DNA of 64,000 nt, from assembly GCF_000695625.1 (NCBI RefSeq), contig NZ_JMQI01000021.1, positions 124,001-188,000 of the forward strand, given 5' to 3'. Shown here one piece after another: positions 23,637-30,251 of this stretch (position 1 is its first letter; every line of letters starts with the position of its first letter). The position numbers and the translations under genes were made by a program. The stretch comes from Amycolatopsis rifamycinica (GTDB lineage: Bacteria; Actinomycetota; Actinomycetes; Mycobacteriales; Pseudonocardiaceae). Below the pieces are notes generated by a model. That model saw only the letters and a list, made by a program, of their open reading frames with translations, was not told the DNA's origin and searched no databases.

Positions 23637-23739
23637 CGGCCCGCACCCCCCTTCCTGCTCTTCCGGCGACGGACGGTCACGACGCTAGGTGACTCCGCGT
23701 GGCCGCCGCACCGGCCGGGCGGCCGTCCCGGACCGGGTC

Positions 23740-23757
23740 TTCCGGCCCTGGCCGGAA
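23740..23757. promoter_or_regulatory. Palindrome upstream of PNPOx-like gene
   Basis: TTCCGGCC (23740-23747) and GGCCGGAA (23750-23757) form a perfect 8+8 inverted repeat in the divergent region between the sigma factor and flavoprotein genes. It could be an operator; nothing further can be said. Confidence 0.3.
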
Positions 23758-23794
23758 CCGCCCGGATGTGCCTTCCCGCCGGCGCCGGGCGGCC

Positions 23795-23814
23795 GGGCCG
23801 AACGGCCCTATCGG
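23795..23814. promoter_or_regulatory. DevR/DosR-box-like inverted repeat
   Basis: GGGCCG-AA-CGGCCC (23795-23808) followed by TATCGG lies about 70 bases upstream of the PNPOx-like start. The GGG-N-C/G-N-CCC form resembles DevR-type boxes, and a DevS/DevR-type pair is encoded just downstream. CGGCCCTATCGG also occurs upstream of dasA near 9320. Confidence 0.4.
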
Positions 23815-23876
23815 CGGCCCCGGCGCACCGATCACGCTGGTGGCCGGGAGATTCACAGGAGAAACACAGGGACGCG

Positions 23877-24284
23877 ATGGTGGACGACGTGCGCTTCGGG
23901 CTGCTGCTGGACCGGCAGCAGTGCCTCGCCTTGCTCCGGACGGCGAGCCTCGGCCGGGTGATCTACACCCACCGGGCCATGCCGGCGGTGCGTCCGGTGC
24001 GCTTCGCGGTCGTCGACGACGCCGTGGTGTTCGCCGTTCCGCCGGGCAGCCCGCTGTACGCGGGGGCGCGCGACGCCGTCGTCGCCTTCGAGGTCGACGA
24101 GTTCGCCGCCGACTTCGGTGCCGGCTGGTACGTCAGCCTGCTGGGCCGGGCCACCGAGTCCGCGGCCGTGGAACTCGGCGAGCTCGCCTGCCCGTGCCCG
24201 GGCCCCGTCCGCGCGGGCCACCGCTTCCTGCGGGTCCCGGCCGAGACCATCAGCGGTCACCGCATCGCGTGCCACGCAGAGTGA
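23877..24284 (+). CDS. Pyridoxamine 5'-phosphate oxidase-like flavin-binding protein
   Basis: The product is 135 residues. ATG 23877 follows CAGGGA. It is a short split-barrel protein of the PNPOx-like group (Pyridox_ox_2 type): LGRVIYTHRAMPAVRPVRFA begins the barrel, and AVVFAVPPGSPLY, VAFEVDEF and GWYVSLLGRA are the strands that usually contact FMN or F420. It is too short and divergent to call a true pyridoxamine phosphate oxidase. Such proteins often belong to DosR-type hypoxia regulons in actinobacteria, and the neighbouring genes encode a DevS/DevR-like pair, so co-regulation is likely. Confidence 0.8.
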   Translation: MVDDVRFGLLLDRQQCLALLRTASLGRVIYTHRAMPAVRPVRFAVVDDAVVFAVPPGSPLYAGARDAVVAFEVDEFAADFGAGWYVSLLGRATESAAVELGELACPCPGPVRAGHRFLRVPAETISGHRIACHAE

Positions 24285-24432
24285 TCTTCCGCTCGCCGTA
24301 ACGGCAGAGCTCCCGTCATCGACCCACCGGATGGAGGAATCGGATTGGGCCGACACGGGCAGTGACCTGTGGGACCCTTGACCGCCCGGGGCAGGCCCGG
24401 GATATCGGCGGAGCCAGCGGGGTCGACGGGAA

Positions 24433-25962
24433 GTGGCGGACGAAATCAGCATGCCGGCGATCCTGGCGGCGGTGGGCGGGATCGCCGGCGAGCTGGAGCT
24501 GCCGTCGCTGCTGGACCGCGCGGTGACGGCGACCTGCGAGCTGCTCGGCGCCCGGCGCGGCCGGCTGGACGTGGCCGCGGACGGGACCGCCGAGTACGGC
24601 CGGGGCGCGTTCGGAACCGGGGCGATCGAGCTGGCCGTCCGCGCCGGAACGCGGACGTTCGGGACCCTCACCGTCGAGCCCGGCGACGGCGGCGAGTTCG
24701 GCCGCCGCGAACGCGAGGTGCTCGGCGCGCTCGCCGCGGCCACCGGGATGGCCGTCGAGAAGGCCCTGCTCGTCGACCAGATGCGCCGCCGCGAACGTTG
24801 GCTCGAGGCGTCCTACGACGTCACCCGCGCCCTGCTCGCGGCCCAGAACCTGCGGGACACGCTGCGGCTGGTCGCCGAACGCGCCCGCGTCGTCGCCGGC
24901 GGGACGGCCGGCGCGATCGCCCGGCCCGACGGCCCCGGCCGGCTCGTCTTCGACGTCGTCGAGCCGCCGGGCGAGGACGCCGACCGCCTCACCGGCCTGA
25001 CCGTGCCGACCGAGGGCACCGCCACCGGGATGGCGTTCACCACCCGGCGCCCGGTCGTGGTGCGCGACTACGGCGAGCACGTGCAGAACCAGCAGCGCGA
25101 CCACGCCGGGCCGATGCCGGCGGTCGTCAAGGACCTGGATTCGGCGATCTCGGTGCCGCTGATCGTCGGCGAGGAGACCCTCGGGGTGCTGGTGGTCGCG
25201 AAGTTCCGCGACCGGTCGCCGTTCACCGAGTCCGACGTCCAGCTGGCCGAGACCTTCGCCGGGCACGCCGCGCTCGCGGTCGAGTTCTCGCGGGCGCAGG
25301 AGGCGCGCCAGCAGCTGGCGGTGTTCTCCGACCGCGACCGGATCGCCCGCGACCTGCACGACCTGGTGATCCAGCGGTTGTTCGCGACCGGGCTCGGCCT
25401 GGAGGGGGTCAGCAGGCTCATCGCCGACGAGGGGGTCGCCGCGCGCGTGGCCGGGTTCGCCCAGGACCTCGACGGCACGATCCGGGAGATCCGCAACAGC
25501 ATCTTTTCGCTCCAGGCGCCCGCGCAGGCGCAGGGCAGCCTCCGCGCGGAACTGCTGCGGGTGGCCGTGGACGCCCGGGACGCCCTGGGCTTCGAGCCCC
25601 GGGTCGGCTTCGACGGGCCACTGGACGCCGCGGTGCCGGACGCGGTCCGCTCCGACCTGATCGCCTCGCTGCGGGAGGCGCTGACCAACGTCGCCCGGCA
25701 CGCCGGGGCGAAGTCGTCGTCGGTCGAGGTCACCGTCGACCAGCACCGCCGGCTCGGCTGGCAGCTGACGCTGGTGGTGCGCGACGACGGGGCCGGCCCG
25801 CCGCCGGAGGCGGGCCGGATCAGCGGCCTGGCCAACCTCGCCTCGCGGGCGGCCCGGTGGCGTGGCCACTGCGTGCTGGCGGCGGGCGAGGACGGCGGGT
25901 CGCGGCTGGAATGGACGGCGGAGCTGCCGGCGGTGACCGGCGAGCAGGGGAGTGGACGATGA
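24433..25962 (+). CDS. DevS/DosT-like GAF sensor histidine kinase
   Basis: The product is 509 residues from GTG 24433. Two GAF domains (about 10-150 and 160-290), a HisKA_3 dimerisation/phosphoacceptor region with DRIARDLHDLVIQRLFATGL (His near 309), and a HATPase domain (about 390-505; REALTNVARHAGAKSS, VRDDGAGPP, GLANLASRA). This order is that of mycobacterial DosS/DosT, which sense O2, NO or redox state through a heme in the first GAF. Here the first GAF is shorter than I would expect for DosS, and I cannot point to its heme-ligating His, so heme sensing is uncertain. The stop overlaps the start of the response regulator by four bases. Confidence 0.87.
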   Translation: MADEISMPAILAAVGGIAGELELPSLLDRAVTATCELLGARRGRLDVAADGTAEYGRGAFGTGAIELAVRAGTRTFGTLTVEPGDGGEFGRREREVLGALAAATGMAVEKALLVDQMRRRERWLEASYDVTRALLAAQNLRDTLRLVAERARVVAGGTAGAIARPDGPGRLVFDVVEPPGEDADRLTGLTVPTEGTATGMAFTTRRPVVVRDYGEHVQNQQRDHAGPMPAVVKDLDSAISVPLIVGEETLGVLVVAKFRDRSPFTESDVQLAETFAGHAALAVEFSRAQEARQQLAVFSDRDRIARDLHDLVIQRLFATGLGLEGVSRLIADEGVAARVAGFAQDLDGTIREIRNSIFSLQAPAQAQGSLRAELLRVAVDARDALGFEPRVGFDGPLDAAVPDAVRSDLIASLREALTNVARHAGAKSSSVEVTVDQHRRLGWQLTLVVRDDGAGPPPEAGRISGLANLASRAARWRGHCVLAAGEDGGSRLEWTAELPAVTGEQGSGR

Positions 25963-26618
25963 CGATCGCGGTGTTCCTGCTGGACGACCACGAGCTGGTC
26001 CGGACCGGGCTGAAGACCGTCTTCGAACCCGAACCGGACATCGAGGTGGTCGGGGAAGCGGGGACGGCGGCCGAGGCACTGGTGCGGATCCCGCAGGTCC
26101 GCCCGGACGTGGCCGTCCTCGACGTCCGGCTGCCCGACGGCGAAGGCGTGGCGGTGTGCCGGGAGATCCGGTCCACGGTGGACCCGCCGCCGGCCTGCCT
26201 GATGCTGACGTCCTATTCGGACGACGAGGCGCTGTTCGGCGCGATCATGGCGGGCGCGGCCGGCTACATGCTCAAGCAGGTGTCGGGGCGCTCGCTGGTC
26301 GAGGCCGTCCGCACGGTCGCCGCCGGCGGCTCGCTTTTGGACGCCACGCTCACCGCGTCGGTGATGAACAAGCTGCGCGGCGAGAACGTCACGGCCCCCG
26401 ACCCGCGCTACGAGCAGCTGAGCCCGCAGGAGCGGCGGGTGCTGGAGCTGGTCGCCGAGGGCCTGACCAACCGGCAGATCGCCGAGCGGCTGTTCCTGGC
26501 CGAGAAGACGGTGAAGAACTACGTTTCCTCGGTGCTGCACAAGCTCGGCGTCGAGCGGCGCACCTCGGCGGCGGTCTACATGTCCCAGCGGCGGGCCGAA
26601 CCCGGACGATCGGGCTGA
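25959..26618 (+). CDS. DevR/DosR-like LuxR-family response regulator
   Basis: The product is 219 residues; ATG 25959 overlaps the kinase stop. The receiver domain has the acidic pair DD (9-10), phospho-acceptor Asp55 in VAVLDVRL, Thr/Ser in LMLTSYSD and Lys in YMLKQVSG. The NarL/LuxR helix-turn-helix is at about 150-210 (LSPQERRVLELVAEGLTNRQ, KTVKNYVSSVLHKLGVERRT). The recognition segment is essentially that of DosR, supporting binding to GGG/CCC-type boxes such as the one at 23795. It is the partner of the preceding kinase. Confidence 0.9.
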   Translation: MTIAVFLLDDHELVRTGLKTVFEPEPDIEVVGEAGTAAEALVRIPQVRPDVAVLDVRLPDGEGVAVCREIRSTVDPPPACLMLTSYSDDEALFGAIMAGAAGYMLKQVSGRSLVEAVRTVAAGGSLLDATLTASVMNKLRGENVTAPDPRYEQLSPQERRVLELVAEGLTNRQIAERLFLAEKTVKNYVSSVLHKLGVERRTSAAVYMSQRRAEPGRSG

Positions 26619-26727
26619 CTTCCCGGCCGATCGGACGAAACCGGTGGGGCGTCCGACGTATCCAGCCGCCGATGGAGTACACCTGTCCGGGGACGCACGA
26701 AGTGGCGTGCGCGGCGGAGGGGACGAC

Positions 26728-27162
26728 ATGGCGGGGTTGTCGGGCGGGGACTATGTCACGCGGCAGATCCGGGCACTCGCGGACGCGGTGCGCCGCGAAG
26801 GAGCCGGCGGCGTCGGCACGCGCAGCTTCCAGCTGGCGGAGCACCTGGCGGCGGAGGGAGGCGTCCACCGCGGCGACATCATGACGGCGACGGCCACCCT
26901 GCTGGCGATGACGGCGTGGTGCGACGGCGAGGCCGAGGCGGCCCGCCGCTTCGCCGAGCTGGCGGGCGAGCACGACGAGGAGTCGCGCGAACTGGTGACC
27001 CACCTGCTGCGCCTGGAGGCGGGCGCGGACCGCGGCTGGCTGCCCCGCGACCAGGCGGAGGCGCTGCTGGAGTACGCGCGCCGGGAACGCCGCGGCGACC
27101 TGGCGACCCGGGTCCGCGCGATCGCCGGCGCCCGCCGCGGCCGGCACCGCCGGGACGACTAG
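26728..27162 (+). CDS. Hypothetical small helical protein
   Basis: The product is 144 residues. ATG 26728 is chosen because GGAGG is seven bases upstream; frames extending to 26644 lack such a site. The sequence is almost wholly alpha-helical, rich in Ala, Arg and Glu (RQIRALADAVRREG, LAEHLAAEGGVHRGDIMTAT, AARRFAELAGEHDEESRELV), with no Cys pair, signal peptide or membrane segment. I do not recognise the family. A 14-bp element upstream (26628-26641) is identical to one upstream of the GGDEF gene. Confidence 0.65.
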   Translation: MAGLSGGDYVTRQIRALADAVRREGAGGVGTRSFQLAEHLAAEGGVHRGDIMTATATLLAMTAWCDGEAEAARRFAELAGEHDEESRELVTHLLRLEAGADRGWLPRDQAEALLEYARRERRGDLATRVRAIAGARRGRHRRDD

Positions 27163-27172
27163 CCCGGCCGGT

Positions 27173-27793
27173 TCAGGCGAGCACGCCGGTCAGGGCGAAG
27201 AACTCCTGCCGCGTCTTGGGTTCCTCCCGCAGCATGCCGTGCAGCGACGACGTCACGGTCTGCGCGCCGTTCGCCCGCACCCCGCGCAGGGACATGCACA
27301 GGTGCTCGGCCTCGATCACCACGCCGACGCCCTTGGGGGCCAAGTGCTCCTGCAGCCAGTCGGCGACCTGCTTGGTCAGCCGCTCCTGCACCTGCAGGTC
27401 GCGCGCGAACATCTCGACCACGCGGGCGAGCTTCGACAGCCCGAGGATCCGCTCGCCGGGCAGGTAGCCGACGTGCGCGACGCCGCGGAAGGGCAGCAGG
27501 TGGTGCTCGCACAGCGACTGCACCGGGATGCTCTTCGCCAGCACGAGCTCGTCGTAGCCCTCGTCGTTGGGGAAGGTCGTGAGCTGGAAGTCGCGGGGCT
27601 GCAGCATTTCCGCGTAGGCGTGGGCGACCCGCCGCGGGGTGTCGCCGAGGTGCTCCGACGACGGGTCCTTCCCGAGGGCGCGCAGCAGGTCGGCGACCGC
27701 GCGCTCGGCCGCGCGCAGGTCGACGGTGTCGCGGTTGTGGACGACACCGAGGTGCCGCAGGGGGACCGGTGCGCTGAGGGGTTCGGCGGTCAC
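27173..27793 (-). CDS. folE: GTP cyclohydrolase I
   Basis: The product is 206 residues. GTG at 27793 has AAGGAGG six bases upstream. The enzyme converts GTP to 7,8-dihydroneopterin triphosphate, the first step of folate/pterin synthesis. Zinc and catalytic motifs are intact: SLCEHHLLPFRGVAHVGYLP, GLSKLARVVEMFARDLQVQE, and AEHLCMSLRGVRANGAQTVT with the second zinc Cys. Unlike housekeeping folE in actinomycetes, it is not in a folate operon. It stands alone, divergent from an HTH regulator with a shared AT-rich promoter carrying matching half-sites. This suggests a regulated paralog, possibly for stress or a pterin-dependent pathway. Confidence 0.93.
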   Translation of the reverse strand: MTAEPLSAPVPLRHLGVVHNRDTVDLRAAERAVADLLRALGKDPSSEHLGDTPRRVAHAYAEMLQPRDFQLTTFPNDEGYDELVLAKSIPVQSLCEHHLLPFRGVAHVGYLPGERILGLSKLARVVEMFARDLQVQERLTKQVADWLQEHLAPKGVGVVIEAEHLCMSLRGVRANGAQTVTSSLHGMLREEPKTRQEFFALTGVLA

Positions 27794-27805
27794 GGGGTGC
27801 CTCCT

Positions 27806-27817
27806 TCTAAAATCAAG
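27806..27817. promoter_or_regulatory. Operator half-site near folE start
   Basis: TCTAAAATCAAG lies 13 bases upstream of the folE start in an unusually AT-rich stretch. Its inverse, TTGTTTTAGA, occurs about 55 bases away beside the divergent regulator. Confidence 0.5.
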
Positions 27818-27861
27818 TCGGACCGACGTTAGAAGGCTCCAGGGGTTTTCGTCAACAGGTA

Positions 27862-27873
27862 TTTGTTTTAGAG
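27862..27873. promoter_or_regulatory. Operator half-site near regulator start
   Basis: TTTGTTTTAGAG is the near inverse of the element at 27806-27817 and sits eight bases before the regulator's ATG. The pair suggests one regulator controlling both divergent genes. Confidence 0.5.
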
Positions 27874-27880
27874 TGCGGTG

Positions 27881-28531
27881 ATGCAGGAAACGCAGGCGCT
27901 GACCGCGGTCGCCGCCCTCGACGAGCCGACCCGGCGCCGGTTGTACGAGTTCGTGGTCCGCCGCCCGGAGCCGGTGAGCCGCGACGACGTCGCCGCCGCT
28001 CTCGGCGTCCCGCGCGCGACGGTCGCGTTCCACCTCGACCGCCTGGTGGACGAACAGCTGCTGGTGGTGGGCCACGAGCGCCGCACGGGCCGCACCGGTC
28101 CGGGGGCGGGCCGCCCGGCGAAGCTGTACCGCCGGTCGGACCGGCAGGTGAGCGTGTCCCTGCCCGAGCGCCAGTACGAGCTGGCGGGCCGGCTCCTGGC
28201 GGCCGCGGTCGAGCAGGCCGACGAAACCGGCGGCTCGCCGCGGGAAATCCTGACGCGTCGCGCCCGTGAGCAAGGGGCGGAACTGGCGGCCGGCGCACCC
28301 GACATCGTGACCACGCTGGAGGAAAACGGCTTCGAGCCGCGCACCGAGGACGGCGAGGTGCTGCTCGCGAACTGCCCGTTCCACCGGCTGGCCCAGGCGC
28401 ACACCCGGCTGGTGTGCGAGATGAACCTGGGCCTGGTGGAGGGCATGCTGACCGGGGTGGGGGAGCGCGCGCTGCGGGCGCGGCTGGACCCGCGCCCGGG
28501 GCTGTGCTGCGTGCGCCTCGCCCGGGAGTGA
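27881..28531 (+). CDS. Winged-helix transcriptional regulator with C-terminal Cys cluster (COG2345-like)
   Basis: The product is 216 residues from ATG 27881; a GTG three bases earlier is possible. An N-terminal ArsR/MarR-like winged helix (about 10-75: SRDDVAAALGVPRATVAFHL, then DRLVDEQLL) is followed by a Gly-rich wing (RTGPGAGRPAKLYR). The C-terminal half has NCPFHRLAQAHTRLVCEMNL and PGLCCVRL, giving Cys residues as in SufR-type and COG2345 regulators that can bind an Fe-S cluster. Cluster binding here is inference. It is divergent from folE and probably autoregulated through the paired half-sites. Confidence 0.82.
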   Translation: MQETQALTAVAALDEPTRRRLYEFVVRRPEPVSRDDVAAALGVPRATVAFHLDRLVDEQLLVVGHERRTGRTGPGAGRPAKLYRRSDRQVSVSLPERQYELAGRLLAAAVEQADETGGSPREILTRRAREQGAELAAGAPDIVTTLEENGFEPRTEDGEVLLANCPFHRLAQAHTRLVCEMNLGLVEGMLTGVGERALRARLDPRPGLCCVRLARE

Positions 28532-28687
28532 CCCCCCCCGGCCACCGCGCGGCGTCTCCGGCGGCTCGGGAGGTGCCGCGGTCCTGATCGGACAGTCCGG
28601 CGAGCACCCGCGGCCCCACTCACTCTTCCGGGTGAGACGCGCGCCACATCGGCGAACACCGTGGCGGCGTGCGGACAACAGCCGGGT

Positions 28688-29023
28688 ATGCACCGACGGA
28701 ACGCGATGCTGCTCGCCGGGACGTGCGCCGGCGCGGTGGTGGCGATACTGGCGGTGGCCGCGGCGATCCGGCCACCGGATCCGGCCGGGGCACCCCCGCC
28801 GCCGGCCCTGACGACGAGCGTGGCCACCACGGCGACCGCGGCGCCGCCGGAGACGACCGCGAAGCCGGTTCCGTGCGGTGCCACCGGCATTTCCCCGGCC
28901 CCGCGCCGGCCGCGAGCCGGCTCGTCCTGCGGGCCTTCGGCGGCGGCTTCGGCGGCCCGGTCGCGGTCGTCCGGCGCGGGACGTCCGGGAAGCGCCGGTT
29001 CGGCGGTACCGTCTCGGGGGTGA
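28688..29023 (+). pseudogene. Possible truncated membrane-anchored protein
   Basis: ATG 28688 opens HRRNAMLLAGTCAGAVVAIL, a signal-anchor-like segment, followed by a Pro/Thr/Ala-rich stretch to about 28880. Codon third positions are G/C-rich up to there. Downstream the high-GC3 frame shifts to the one reading RLVLRAFGGGFGGPVAVVRR, which runs on into the LacI gene. This suggests a frameshift or a deletion in a small secreted gene, but it could also be chance open sequence. Low confidence. Confidence 0.3.
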
Positions 29024-29049
29024 GACGGTACGACGTGGAGGGGGCCAGG

Positions 29050-30093
29050 GTGGTGGACCGGGCGAAGCCGGGGGAGCAGACGAGGACCTCTCCGCCGGGG
29101 CCGCGGCAGCCGAGCCTGGCCGACGTCGCCGGCATGGCCGGTGTCTCGCACATGACCGTTTCGCGCGTGGTCAACGAGAGCGGGCCGGTGCGCCCGGAGA
29201 CCCGCGAGCGCGTCCTCGCCGCCGTGCAGAAGCTGGGGTACCGCCCGAACACCGCCGCGCGGGCGCTGGTCACCGGCCGCTCCGGCACGCTCGGGGTGGT
29301 CGCGCTCGAGTCCAATCTCTACGGACCGGCGAGCACGCTCTACGGCATCGAGAACGCGGCCCGCGAGGCCGGCTACGGCGTCGCGATCTGCAGCGTGACG
29401 CGGCCGGGCCGGACGTCGATCGGCGACGCGGTGGAAAGCCTGCGGCGCCAGGCGGTGGAGGGGATCGTCGTGATCGCCCCGCACGTGACGGCCGGGCGGG
29501 CCCTGGCGGCGGCGCCCGCGGACATCGCACTGGTGGCGGTCGGCGGCGGCGACTCGGCACCGGTGCCGGTGATCTCGGTCGACCAGCACGACGGCGCCCG
29601 CCGGGTGACCGAGCACCTGCTTTCCCTGGGCCACCGGACGGTCTGGCACCTGGCCGGGCCGGAGGACTGGCTGGAGGCCCGCGACCGCGAACGCGGCTGG
29701 CGCGAGGTACTGGAAGGCCGCGGCCTGCGCGTCCCCGCGGTGGTCCGCGGCGACTGGAGCCCGCGCTCGGGCTACGAAGCCGGCCGCGCGCTGGTCGGCA
29801 AGCGCGGGCTCAAGGCGGTGTTCTCGGCGAACGACCAGATGGCGCTGGGCCTGCTGCGGGCCTTCACGGAGGCGGGCATCCGCGTGCCGGAGGACGTCCA
29901 CGTGGCGGGCTTCGACGACGTCCCGGAGGCGGAGTTCTTCACGCCGCCGTTGACGACGGTGCGCCAGGACTTCATCGAGGTCGGCCGCCGCACCTTCGGG
30001 CTCCTCCAGGAGCGGATGGCGGGCGGGGACGCGGGGATCCGGCACCTCGTGCCGGCCGACCTCGTCGTGCGGGAGAGCACCCGGGCACGCTGA
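29050..30093 (+). CDS. LacI-family transcriptional regulator (paralog 1)
   Basis: About 347 residues from GTG 29050 (GTG 29053 equally possible, both after GGAGGGG). The N-terminal LacI helix-turn-helix reads SLADVAGMAGVSHMTVSRVV with hinge YRPNTAARAL. The sugar-binding domain covers about 80-345 and ends with FDDVPEAEFFTPPLTTVRQD. It is very similar to the regulator at 38364-39407 along its whole length, including GVVALESNLYGPASTLYGIE. It sits directly upstream of the GH35 beta-galactosidase gene and most likely controls it, but a perfect copy of the GCGCTAACA operator seen elsewhere in the island is not obvious in this promoter. Confidence 0.9.
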   Translation: MVDRAKPGEQTRTSPPGPRQPSLADVAGMAGVSHMTVSRVVNESGPVRPETRERVLAAVQKLGYRPNTAARALVTGRSGTLGVVALESNLYGPASTLYGIENAAREAGYGVAICSVTRPGRTSIGDAVESLRRQAVEGIVVIAPHVTAGRALAAAPADIALVAVGGGDSAPVPVISVDQHDGARRVTEHLLSLGHRTVWHLAGPEDWLEARDRERGWREVLEGRGLRVPAVVRGDWSPRSGYEAGRALVGKRGLKAVFSANDQMALGLLRAFTEAGIRVPEDVHVAGFDDVPEAEFFTPPLTTVRQDFIEVGRRTFGLLQERMAGGDAGIRHLVPADLVVRESTRAR

Positions 30094-30105
30094 TCCGTGC
30101 CGTGG

Positions 30106-30144
30106 ATGAGTCGTCCGGGGCGGGTGAAGTCCCCGATGACTCAT
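30106..30144 (+). terminator. Stem-loop after LacI paralog 1
   Basis: ATGAGTC (30106-30112) pairs with GACTCAT (30138-30144), with inner CGGGG/CCCCG pairing. It separates the regulator from the beta-galactosidase gene. Confidence 0.6.
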
Positions 30145-30251
30145 TCACGACTTCGGCACTGATCCATCTTGGTGTTGTATCTTGACCACTTCTGTGCGGT
30201 CGGCAAGGGTTCGTGTTCGATTGTGGTCCCCGCCGCTTCAGGAGGCCCCGC

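Noticed and set aside
24381..24410. A DosR box in the kinase leader (GGGACCCTTGACCG)
   Set aside because: Only one half-site fits and the inverse half is lost; weaker than the element at 23795.
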